A DNA stretch of 64,000 nt, taken from assembly GCA_900079695.1 (NCBI GenBank), contig LT599022.1, positions 2,734,001 to 2,798,000 of the forward strand, read 5' to 3'. Position 1 is the first letter of the stretch. The number at the start of each line of letters is the position of its first letter. Shown here piece by piece: positions 57,096 to 64,000 of this stretch. This stretch comes from an uncultured Alphaproteobacteria bacterium (GTDB lineage Bacteria > Pseudomonadota > Alphaproteobacteria > Rhodospirillales > Rhodospirillaceae). The translations under genes were made by a program, and so were the position numbers. The notes under the pieces were generated by a model that saw only the letters and a program-made list of their open reading frames with translations, searched no databases and was not told the DNA's origin.

Positions 57096-59443
57096 GCGTC
57101 GAGGCCGCGATAGAGGGCGAGGGTGCGCGCCTCGATCGCCGGCTCGGCGAATGTCGCCTCAACCTTCGCGCGGGCGGCCGCGCCCATGCGGCGGCGCGCC
57201 TCCGGATCCTCGGCGAGGCGGGCGATCGCGTCGGCGAGGAGCTTGGGATCGCGCGGCGGCACGAGGATGCCGGTCTCGCCGTCGATCACCAGTTCGCGGC
57301 AGCCGGGCACGTCGGCGGCGATCAGCGGGCGGCCGCTGGCGGCGGCTTCCAACAGCGATTGCGGCACGCCCTCGTGATGCGAGGCGAGCACCGCGATGTG
57401 GCTCTCAGCCCAGACCTTAGGCATGTCCGGCCGCGCGCCGGTCCAGGCGACCCAACCGTCGGCGTTCCACAGCGACAGCGTCGCGGGGTGGACGTTGTTG
57501 GGGTTGCCGGGGTCGACGTCGCCGACCAGCCGGACCGTCACCGGCAGCTCGCGCTCCTTGAGCAGGCGCGCGGCGGCGACGGTTTCGCGCACCCCCTTGG
57601 TCCACAGCATCCGCGACGCCTGGGTGACCACAACCGGGCTGCCCTCGGGCTCGGGCACGGGGCGGAACGCTTCGGTGTCGACCCCCGCGCCGGGCAGGAT
57701 CGCGATGCGCTTGGGGGCGACGATCCCGGACTCGCGCAGCGCCTGCGCGTCCTCGGGGTTCTGCGCCAGCAGCGTCGCGCCGGGGCGGTCCATCGCCCAG
57801 CCGAGCGGGCGCATCCAGCGGCGCTTGAGGCCGCCCGGGCGCGGCAGCCGATCGAACGGGAAGTCGGCGCCGTCGATGGTGCCGAGCGCGAACGGCACGC
57901 CCGCGAGGCGCGCGGCGATCGCGCCGTAGGCCACCGGTCGCGGCCCGACGTGATGGACGAGACGCGGTTCGACCGCCTCGTAGATCCGCCGCAGCGCGCC
58001 GATCGCCTGAAAGCGGCGCCAGGGATTGCCGGAGAAGCGCTTGAGCGGCCAGACGTGAACCGGCAGGCCGAGGGCGTCGAGCACCTTGCGCTGGGCGTCC
58101 ACCCCCTCGCACACCACGCCGACGGCGTAGCCCGCGGTTTCGGCGGCGCGGGCGAGCGTCAGGCGGCGGGCGACGAAATCGGAGACTTCGCCGACCACCA
58201 CCAGCATCCGCGGCGGCGCGCCGCCGCATTCCGGCCGCGCCGAGGCGATCAGCAGCAGGAACAGCAGGGTCAGCCCCCACCACGGCGCCCAGATCGAAAA
58301 ATTGAACGACGCGATCGCGAAGAACGTTGCGACCATCGCGAGCCGGGCCGCGATGCGCGCGCCGCCGCCTGCGGCGAGGGCGCGGGCGTCGCGCGCGAAC
58401 AGCCCGATCACCAGCAACAGCACCGGCGCGAACCCGAACGCGCCGGTCTCGGCGACGATCTCGAGCGCCCAGTTGTGCGGGTGCGACGGGGTGAACGGCG
58501 TGGTGCCGGGCAGCAGGTGGTCGGCGCCCGGGATGCGCGCGAGCGCGTTGAGGCCGCGCCCGAACCACGGCGCGTCCGGAATCCGTTCGACCATGAAGGC
58601 CCAGATGTTCTGGTGGCGGAAGTCGGCGAGCCAGAGCGGCAGGCCGAGCGCGCCGGTATCCTCGACGGTGGTGCCCGAGGTCGCCAGCAGCGCCGCCACC
58701 AGCGCCGCCGCGAGGGCGAGACCGAGCAGCGCGAGCGGCGCGCGCGCGGCGCGCGCGCGCAACCCCGCGCAGTAGGCGGCGAGGGCGACGCCGCCGCCGA
58801 GGCAGGCGACGAACGCGAGACCGCCGCCGCCCACGGAAACCGCCAGCGCGGGCACGAGCGCGAGCGCCGCCGCGAACCGCCGCCAGCCGCGCGCGGTGGC
58901 GGCGATCCACGCCAGCAGGGGCGCGAGGCAGGCGAGCGCGGCGGCGAACTGGCGATAGCGCATCCACGGATCGTCGGGCGAGTTCCGCATCTCCGCGATC
59001 CAGTCGGGCGCATACAGCAGCGCCGCCGCCGAGGCGCCGACCAGCAGCAGCGCGGAAAGCGCGAGGCTGTCGCGGGCGATGCCGATGAGGCGGTCGTTGC
59101 GGTCGAGGATCGACCACAGGTAGGCCGCGCCCGCGATCGCGATCGCGATCCGCGCCCAGGTCTCGGCGCTCTCCCGCGCGTCGAACGAGATCGCGAGGTC
59201 CGGCAGCCACAGCGCCAGCATCAGGCCGCAGAGCAGCCCGACCGGGTGATAGAACAGCATCAGCAGCACCCGGCGCAGGTGCGTCGCGCGGTCGGGCACC
59301 GCGAGCCCGGCGAGCAGCGCCGCTGCGGCGACGGCGGCGAGTGCGGTGTAGCCGAGCCCCCCGGCGGGGATGGCGAGCCCGACCAGCACGGCGGTCAGGC
59401 GGTGACGCCGGGTGGCGGGGGCGACGGCGGAATTCGCGCTCAT
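57092..59443 (-). CDS. Fusion of O-antigen ligase/polymerase-like membrane domain and GT4 glycosyltransferase
   Basis: 783 residues. Residues 1 to about 405 have 10-12 helices and the Wzy_C/WaaL pattern (APWFGRGLNALARI, a large periplasmic loop with SHPHNWALEIVAETGAFGF). From about 410 a soluble GT-B transferase follows (MLVVVGEVSDFVARRLTLAR, VVTQASRMLWTKGVRETV, SHHEGVPQSLLEAAASGRP, ETGILVPPRDPKLLADAI). Such activities are normally on separate proteins. The frame is continuous with no stop or shift at the joint. It would polymerise or ligate the polymer and also add a sugar. Confidence 0.85.
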   Translation of the reverse strand: MSANSAVAPATRRHRLTAVLVGLAIPAGGLGYTALAAVAAAALLAGLAVPDRATHLRRVLLMLFYHPVGLLCGLMLALWLPDLAISFDARESAETWARIAIAIAGAAYLWSILDRNDRLIGIARDSLALSALLLVGASAAALLYAPDWIAEMRNSPDDPWMRYRQFAAALACLAPLLAWIAATARGWRRFAAALALVPALAVSVGGGGLAFVACLGGGVALAAYCAGLRARAARAPLALLGLALAAALVAALLATSGTTVEDTGALGLPLWLADFRHQNIWAFMVERIPDAPWFGRGLNALARIPGADHLLPGTTPFTPSHPHNWALEIVAETGAFGFAPVLLLVIGLFARDARALAAGGGARIAARLAMVATFFAIASFNFSIWAPWWGLTLLFLLLIASARPECGGAPPRMLVVVGEVSDFVARRLTLARAAETAGYAVGVVCEGVDAQRKVLDALGLPVHVWPLKRFSGNPWRRFQAIGALRRIYEAVEPRLVHHVGPRPVAYGAIAARLAGVPFALGTIDGADFPFDRLPRPGGLKRRWMRPLGWAMDRPGATLLAQNPEDAQALRESGIVAPKRIAILPGAGVDTEAFRPVPEPEGSPVVVTQASRMLWTKGVRETVAAARLLKERELPVTVRLVGDVDPGNPNNVHPATLSLWNADGWVAWTGARPDMPKVWAESHIAVLASHHEGVPQSLLEAAASGRPLIAADVPGCRELVIDGETGILVPPRDPKLLADAIARLAEDPEARRRMGAAARAKVEATFAEPAIEARTLALYRGLDA

Positions 59444-59597
59444 GGACGGGGTGGCTCCGAAACCGGCTGAAAACGTTGGCTGAGAGGCTAAGATGGGGCG
59501 ATTCGGGCGTCAAGCCGCGCCGCGCGGTTGGCGCGGCTGCGCAACTATGATAACGCATGACCCCGCGAACGCGGCGTCATTTGCGAGGCGGAAGATC

Positions 59598-60608
59598 ATG
59601 AACGTGCTGCTCACCGGCGGCCTCGGCTACATCGGCAGTCACACCGCGGCGGCGCTGATCGCCGCCGGTCACGCGCCGGTGCTGCTCGACAATCTCGCCA
59701 ACGCCGGGCTCGACGTGCTCGACCGCATCGCGGCGGCCGCCGGAGCCCGGCCGCCGTTCGTGCACGCGGACGTTCGCGATACCGATACCGTCGCCCGGGT
59801 GCTCGTCGACCATCGCGTCGACGCGGTGATCCATTTCGCGGGCCTGAAGGCGGTGGGGGAGTCGGTGCGCGTGCCGCTCGCCTATTTCGACGTCAACGTT
59901 GGCGGTGCGCTCAGCCTGCTGCGGGCGATGGAGGCCACCGGTGTGCGCAAGTTCATCTTCAGCAGCAGCGCCACGGTCTACGGCGCGCCGCAGTATCTGC
60001 CGTTCGACGAGGCCCATCCCACGGCCGCGATCAACCCCTATGGCCGCACCAAGCTCCATGTCGAGGAAGTTCTCATGGATCTGACCGCGGCGGGCGGCTG
60101 GCGCGCGATGACGCTGCGCTACTTCAATCCGGTCGGCGCGCATCCCTCGGGGCTGCTCGGCGAACGGCCCAACGGCGCGCCGAACAACCTGATGCCGTTC
60201 GTCGCCCAGGTGGCGGCGGGCGAGCGGCCGTACGTCGAGATCTTCGGCGACGACTACGACACCCCGGACGGTACCGGGGTGCGCGATTATATCCACGTCA
60301 TGGATCTGGCGGAGGGGCACGTCGCCGCGCTCGGCCGCTTCGCCGTCGACGCCCCGGGCTTCGAAGCCTTCAACCTCGGCACCGGCCGGGGGTACAGCGT
60401 GCGCGAGATGATCGCGGCGTTCGCCGCCGCCGCGGGGCGCGAAATTCCCGCGCGGGTGGTGGCGCGTCGCCCCGGCGATCTGCCGTGCTATTACGCCGAT
60501 CCCGCGCGCGCCGAACGGGTGCTCGGCTGGCGCGCCCGGCGCGGCCTGGCCGAGATGTGCGAAAGCGCCTGGCGGTTCCAGTCGCGCGGCGTTACCGACA
60601 CCGTCTGA
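59598..60608 (+). CDS. galE: UDP-glucose 4-epimerase
   Basis: 336 residues from the ATG at 59598. Extended SDR: NAD loop LLTGGLGYIGSHTAAALI, IHFAGLKAVGES, SSSATVYG and the catalytic NPYGRTK (YxxxK), then GVRDYIHVMDLAEGHVAAL. It interconverts UDP-glucose and UDP-galactose for the polysaccharide genes located just upstream on the opposite strand. The 3' end overlaps the convergent methyltransferase gene by 17 bases. Confidence 0.95.
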   Translation: MNVLLTGGLGYIGSHTAAALIAAGHAPVLLDNLANAGLDVLDRIAAAAGARPPFVHADVRDTDTVARVLVDHRVDAVIHFAGLKAVGESVRVPLAYFDVNVGGALSLLRAMEATGVRKFIFSSSATVYGAPQYLPFDEAHPTAAINPYGRTKLHVEEVLMDLTAAGGWRAMTLRYFNPVGAHPSGLLGERPNGAPNNLMPFVAQVAAGERPYVEIFGDDYDTPDGTGVRDYIHVMDLAEGHVAALGRFAVDAPGFEAFNLGTGRGYSVREMIAAFAAAAGREIPARVVARRPGDLPCYYADPARAERVLGWRARRGLAEMCESAWRFQSRGVTDTV

Positions 60609-61857
60609 AGCGGGCGGCGTAGAAGCCGTCGAGCCCGCCTTCCGCCGCCAAGTGGCAGGGCAGGGTGCGCAGCGCGCCGTCCGGCCGGATCGCGAATTCC
60701 CAACCGCCGATCTCGTCCGCGCCGATCGGCTCCGGCGCGAAGCCCGTGGGCGGCGACGCCGGAGACGCGGTTTCCTCGGCGGGTTGCAGCGAACAGGTGC
60801 AGAAGATCAGCCGTCCGTCCGGTTTCACCAGCCGCGCGACGTCGGCGAGCAGCGCCTGCTGCGCCGCGCGCAGTTTGTCTACGTCCGCCGCGCTCTTGGT
60901 CCAGGCGACGTCCGGATGGCGGCGCAGGGTGCCGGTGGCCGAGCACGGCGCATCCAGCAGCACCGCGTCGAACGGTTCGGGCGGTGTCCAGGTCGCGGCG
61001 TCGGCGATCGCGATCTCGGCGTCGAGCCCGGTGCGCGCGAGGTTTTCCCGCAGGCGCTTCAGGCGCGCCTCCGACCGGTCCACCGCCGTCACCCGCGCGC
61101 CCGCGGCGGCGAGTTGCAGGGTCTTGCCGCCCGGCGCGGCGCACAGGTCGGCAACGCGCAGGCCGCGCACGTCGCCGAGCAATTTCGCGGGCAACGCGGC
61201 GGCGGCGTCCTGCACCCACCACACCCCCTCGGCGAGCCCCGGCAGGTCTTCCACCGCACCCGCGTGGCGCAGCCGCAGCGTGCCGGTCGCCAACCTGTCC
61301 GCGCCCAGGCGCTCCGCCCAGTCGGCGGCGGTTTCCGGATCCTTGAGGGTGAGGTCGAGCGGCGGCTCGTCGAGCAGCGCCGTCAAGATTCCGGCGGTGG
61401 TCTCGGCGCCGTACGCCGTTCGCCACGGTGCCACCAGCCACTCCGGCAGCGACGCCTGCGCGCGCGCCGCGTCGAATCCCTTCGGTTCGCGCAGCACTCG
61501 CCGCAGAACCGCGTTCACCAGTCCCGATTGACGGGCGAAGCCCACCTTCCGCGCCAGCTCCACCGCGGTCGCCGCGACCGCGTGCGGGGCGGTGTCCATG
61601 AACAGCGCCTGCGCGATGCCGATCGCCAGCACGTGCCGCGCGCCGCGCGCCGCGGGCGGCAACGGCCGCGCGAGGCACGCCGCGATCACCGCGTCGATCT
61701 CCGGCTTGCGCCGCAGTGCCAGCGCCGTCAGCGCCCGGGCATAGGCGCGGTCGCGCGGCGCGAGGTGCGCGGTGTGGCGCGCGAACGCCTCGTCGAGCGG
61801 CTGGCGCTGGTCGAGCACCGATTTCAGAATTTCGAAGGCTGCGAGTCTCTGGGGCAT
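60592..61857 (-). CDS. rsmB: RsmB-family 16S rRNA m5C methyltransferase
   Basis: 421 residues from the ATG at 61857. N-terminal NusB-like RNA-binding domain (RLAAFEILKSVLDQRQPLDE, SGLVNAVLRRVLREPKGFD) and an SAM-dependent methyltransferase with VADLCAAPGGKTLQLAAAG, motif IV LLDAPCSATGTLRRHPDV and motif VI FCTCSLQPAEE; the two cysteines are the catalytic pair. The frame is open back to 62064, but that part is the double-hairpin repeat and is not protein-like. Confidence 0.93.
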   Translation of the reverse strand: MPQRLAAFEILKSVLDQRQPLDEAFARHTAHLAPRDRAYARALTALALRRKPEIDAVIAACLARPLPPAARGARHVLAIGIAQALFMDTAPHAVAATAVELARKVGFARQSGLVNAVLRRVLREPKGFDAARAQASLPEWLVAPWRTAYGAETTAGILTALLDEPPLDLTLKDPETAADWAERLGADRLATGTLRLRHAGAVEDLPGLAEGVWWVQDAAAALPAKLLGDVRGLRVADLCAAPGGKTLQLAAAGARVTAVDRSEARLKRLRENLARTGLDAEIAIADAATWTPPEPFDAVLLDAPCSATGTLRRHPDVAWTKSAADVDKLRAAQQALLADVARLVKPDGRLIFCTCSLQPAEETASPASPPTGFAPEPIGADEIGGWEFAIRPDGALRTLPCHLAAEGGLDGFYAARFRRCR

Positions 61858-61905
61858 GATCGGCTCGACATAGACGAAACGCGGGAAAAAGAACAGGAAA
61901 AGGTC

Positions 61906-62063
61906 GCGGAGGGACCCGGTCCCTCCGCACCTCCCGGACGTTTTGGTTTTGCGCGAAGCGTTCGCGGACGATTGTGCGGCGTGACGGATGTCTCCCGCTG
62001 CGCGGAAAAACCAGGAATGGGAGGTCCGGAGGGACCGAGTCCCTCCGGTCCGGGCGGAGCCCA
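61906..62063 (+). repeat. Double-hairpin intergenic repeat, copy B
   Basis: Same order of parts as copy A at 46895. Hairpin 1 is GCGGAGGGAC ccg GTCCCTCCGC (61906-61928, identical stem), then CCTCCCGGACG, TTTGCGCGAAGCG, GGCGTGACGG and TCCCGCTGCGCGGAA. Hairpin 2 is CCGGAGGGAC cga GTCCCTCCGG (62026-62048), followed by TCCGGGCGGAGCCC. The second stem differs completely in sequence from copy A yet stays fully paired. It fills most of the 223-base gap between rsmB and the MocR gene. Confidence 0.8.
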
Positions 62064-62080
62064 TCTTCCCTCTTTATTAC

Positions 62081-63481
62081 TTAGAAAATGCTGGAGAAGG
62101 TCGTTACCGGCCCGGCGCGGAGCATGTCGGCGAGGCGGGTGAGGCCGTCCTCGATGCGGGCGCGGGATTTCGAGCCGCCAAGACCGAGGCGGACGGCGGG
62201 CGGCGCGGCGCGGCGGCCGAGGACGAAGTGGTCGGAGGCGGAGACGATGATGCCGCGGTGGCGGGCGGCGCGGGTGAACTCGTCGGAGCGCCAGGGTTCG
62301 GGCAGCGCGAGCCAGAGGTGGTAGGACCCGGCGTCGCCGTAGACGTTGTAGCCGTCGAGCGCCTTGAGCGCGAGGTTGCGCCGCACGCGCGCCTCGGCGC
62401 GGTGCCAGCGGCAGGACTCGCGCGCGGTGCCCTCTTCGATCCATCGCACCGTGACCGAGAGGGTGAGCGGCGCGGGGGTCATGGTGGAGAGGCGGATACC
62501 GGCGGAAAGGGCGGGCAGGAGTTCGGCGGGGCCGATCATGAAGCCGACGCGCAGGCCCGGTCCCATGCACTTGGCGGCGCTGTTGAGGTAGATGGTGCGG
62601 TCGGGGCAGAGCGCGGCAAGCGGGGCGAGGCGTTCGGTATCCTCGGCGAGGAACCCGAAGACGTCGTCCTCGACGATCCAGATGCCGTGGCGGGTGGCGA
62701 GGCGGGCGAGGGCCTCGCGGCGGTCGCGCGGCCACACCGTGCCGGTGGGGTTCTGGAAGTTGGGGACGATGTACACCGCCCGCGGCGCATGGTGGAGGAT
62801 CGCGTGTTCGAGCGCCTCGACGGTCATGCCGTGGTCGTCCATCGCCAGACCGTGAAGGCGCACGCCGAGGAGGCGCGCGAGGTTCTTCATTCCCGGATAG
62901 GTGAGTTCGTCGCACAGCACGGTGTCGCCCGCGCGGCAGAGGGTGAGCAGCGCCGCGAGCATGCCGTTTTGCGCGCCGTTGTTGACGATCAGGCGGTCGG
63001 GCGCGAACGGCGCGCCGAGCGATTCGGCGAAGCCCGCGAGGCTGCGGCGGGCGAGTTCGAGGTCGGCGTCGGTGGGATAGCCGACCAGGGCGTCGGGGCT
63101 GACCTCGGCGGCCATGCGCGGCAGGGTGTCGCGCAGGCGGTCGGCGGCGATGCCCTGGGCGGGAAGGTTGACGGCGAAGTCGAAGACGTCCGGCTGGGCG
63201 TCGTCCTGCCGCGTCGACAGCGGCGTGAAGTTCATCGGCGAGGTGCGCACGAAGGTGCCCCGGCCGACCTCGCCGGTGATGAGGTCGCGGCGGATCGCCT
63301 CGGCATAGGCGCGGGTGACGGTGCCGACGGTGACGCCCAGCCGAGTCGCGAGATCGCGATGGGTGGGCATGCGGGTTCCGGGGGCGAGATCGCCGGTCGC
63401 CACCGCGTCGGAGATGGCTTCGGCGATGGCAATGTAGCGGGGGCCGCGCCGTTGCGCGATGTCGGGAGTCCACGTTGTCAT
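62081..63481 (-). CDS. MocR-type (GntR-aminotransferase) transcriptional regulator
   Basis: 466 residues. N-terminal GntR winged helix (YIAIAEAISDAVATGDLAPG, PTHRDLATRLGVTVGTVTRA) fused to a class I aminotransferase fold (VNNGAQNGMLAALL, NFQNPTGTVW, PLP Lys in LNSAAKCMGPGLRVGFM). MocR proteins bind PLP and often control PLP, GABA or amino acid genes. It is divergent from a DUF1127 gene; two perfect inverted repeats in the gap, one covering this start codon, suggest autorepression. Confidence 0.92.
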   Translation of the reverse strand: MTTWTPDIAQRRGPRYIAIAEAISDAVATGDLAPGTRMPTHRDLATRLGVTVGTVTRAYAEAIRRDLITGEVGRGTFVRTSPMNFTPLSTRQDDAQPDVFDFAVNLPAQGIAADRLRDTLPRMAAEVSPDALVGYPTDADLELARRSLAGFAESLGAPFAPDRLIVNNGAQNGMLAALLTLCRAGDTVLCDELTYPGMKNLARLLGVRLHGLAMDDHGMTVEALEHAILHHAPRAVYIVPNFQNPTGTVWPRDRREALARLATRHGIWIVEDDVFGFLAEDTERLAPLAALCPDRTIYLNSAAKCMGPGLRVGFMIGPAELLPALSAGIRLSTMTPAPLTLSVTVRWIEEGTARESCRWHRAEARVRRNLALKALDGYNVYGDAGSYHLWLALPEPWRSDEFTRAARHRGIIVSASDHFVLGRRAAPPAVRLGLGGSKSRARIEDGLTRLADMLRAGPVTTFSSIF

Positions 63482-63489
63482 GGTGACAA
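63475..63489. promoter_or_regulatory. Inverted repeat over the MocR start codon (candidate operator)
   Basis: TTGTCA tgg TGACAA, a perfect 6-bp inverted repeat that includes the MocR ATG (63481-63479). Confidence 0.5.
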
Positions 63490-63525
63490 TAAATACATTG
63501 ACGGCGATTTTGAGTCAAACTACGT

Positions 63526-63541
63526 ATTGTCTACAGACAAT
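63526..63541. promoter_or_regulatory. Second inverted repeat in the MocR/DUF1127 gap (candidate operator)
   Basis: ATTGTCT ac AGACAAT, a perfect 7-bp inverted repeat 51 bases from the first and sharing its TTGTC half-site. It lies 26 bases before the DUF1127 start. Confidence 0.5.
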
Positions 63542-63566
63542 GCACACGCCTACGGGAGAAACCACC

Positions 63567-63818
63567 ATGGCAGCCGCCCAATATATCGGTACAATCCGAC
63601 CTAATACCGCCCCCAAGGCTTCCGCGCCCGGGCGCCGCGAAACCTCCGGGGGTTTGGTGCGCGATCGCCGCGCGATGGCCGAACAGGTCCTCGAGTGGTG
63701 CCGCCGCATCGGCTATCGGCGCTCGCTGCGCGTGCTGCCGGACCGGATGCTGTCGGCGATGGGGTTGAGCCGCATGCAGGCGGCGGAGGAGGCGGCGAAG
63801 CCGTTCTGGCAGCCGTAA
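63567..63818 (+). CDS. DUF1127-domain small protein
   Basis: 83 residues from the ATG at 63567 (GGGAGA upstream). The C-terminal half RRSLRVLPDRMLSAMGLSR followed by EEAAKPFW is the DUF1127 (YjiS-like) pattern, an arginine-rich amphipathic module. Small DUF1127 proteins in alphaproteobacteria are linked to RNA turnover and phosphate or carbon metabolism. Longer open frames upstream cover the operator region and are not likely to be translated. Divergent from the MocR gene. Confidence 0.88.
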   Translation: MAAAQYIGTIRPNTAPKASAPGRRETSGGLVRDRRAMAEQVLEWCRRIGYRRSLRVLPDRMLSAMGLSRMQAAEEAAKPFWQP

Positions 63819-63844
63819 CGGCAGCCGGAGGCCGAGGGATACAA

Positions 63845-63874
63845 AAAGGGCGGAGCCGCGCGGCTCCGCCCTTT
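63845..63874. terminator. Bidirectional rho-independent terminator
   Basis: 13-bp stem AAAGGGCGGAGCC / GGCTCCGCCCTTT with a 4-base loop, between the convergent DUF1127 and htpX genes. Confidence 0.92.
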
Positions 63875-63895
63875 GTCGTGCAAGCCCGCCGCGGC

Positions 63896-64000
63896 TCAGG
63901 CGGCCATCGCGCGCAGGCGGGCGATCCGCTCCGCCATCGGCGGATGGGTGGCGAACAGCGCGCCGATGCCGCCGCCGCGCAGCGGATTGACGATGAACAT
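63896..64000 (-). CDS. htpX: HtpX-family membrane metalloprotease, C-terminal end only
   Basis: The last 34 residues, [20 protein letters not shown] then [14 protein letters not shown] and the stop. The FIVNPL-GGG-LFATHPP-ERIARL pattern is the standard HtpX (M48B) C-terminus. HtpX degrades damaged membrane proteins under heat or envelope stress. The zinc-binding part lies beyond the window. Confidence 0.85.
   Translation of the reverse strand: MFIVNPLRGGGIGALFATHPPMAERIARLRAMAA

Overview
The window is a very GC-rich (roughly 70% by eye) chromosomal segment of an alphaproteobacterium. The adjacent phyR, nepR and ecfG genes are the hallmark of the alphaproteobacterial general stress response. 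The large 180-kDa-type NAD-glutamate dehydrogenase and the anaerobic ubiquinone genes ubiT/U/V fit a Rhodospirillales-like facultative organism, but I cannot name a genus. No rRNA, tRNA, CRISPR array or recognisable transposase was seen.

Layout. (1) 1-8 kb: the 3' end of dnaE2, two tiny membrane-peptide genes, ubiT-ubiU-ubiV behind a Cu(I)-type P-ATPase, and an FMN riboswitch with ribB. (2) 8-18.5 kb: a general-stress-response block. It holds phyR, nepR-ecfG, a single-domain receiver, two HWE-type histidine kinases, and a set of small envelope or stress genes (csbD, DUF1328, ElaB/YqjD-YqjE pair, PRC-barrel, AI-2E family permease, a Crp/Fnr regulator). Eight exact GGAAC-N16/17-CGTT promoters sit in front of these genes, so much of the block looks like a clustered EcfG regulon. 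(3) 18.5-26.3 kb: putA with a divergent Lrp-type regulator, a cupin, an SDR, an MFS pump and a SelO-like AMPylase. (4) 26.3-30.2 kb: three closely related LysR regulators in a row, then a gene-poor 0.7 kb stretch with iterated repeats and a self-contained unit of two mini-ORFs. (5) 30.2-32.4 kb: a chemoreceptor gene broken by a one-base frameshift. (6) 32.5-41 kb: a catabolic cluster (BKACE enzyme, RpiR regulator, class III aminotransferase, TAXI-TRAP transporter, MFS). (7) 41.2-48.8 kb: an orphan LivF, NAD-GDH, a UMF1 MFS protein and a YbjQ-family protein. (8) 48.8-52.6 kb: an AT-richer gtr-type glycosyltransferase island bounded by a 43-bp direct repeat of the purH 3' end. (9) 52.5-60.6 kb: purH and polysaccharide genes (FlaA1/WbpM-like dehydratase, WecA-like initiating transferase, a fused O-antigen-ligase/glycosyltransferase, galE). 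(10) 60.6-64 kb: rsmB-like methyltransferase, a MocR regulator with a divergent DUF1127 gene, and the 3' end of htpX.

How parts work together. HWE kinases can phosphorylate PhyR; PhyR-P then sequesters NepR and frees EcfG, which would read the promoters listed here. Proline is degraded by PutA under PutR control. The RpiR/aminotransferase/BKACE/TRAP cluster looks like uptake and degradation of one organic acid or amino acid. The gtr island and adjacent capsule/O-antigen genes together shape surface polysaccharide. A roughly 160-bp double-hairpin repeat occurs twice, at 46.9 and 61.9 kb.
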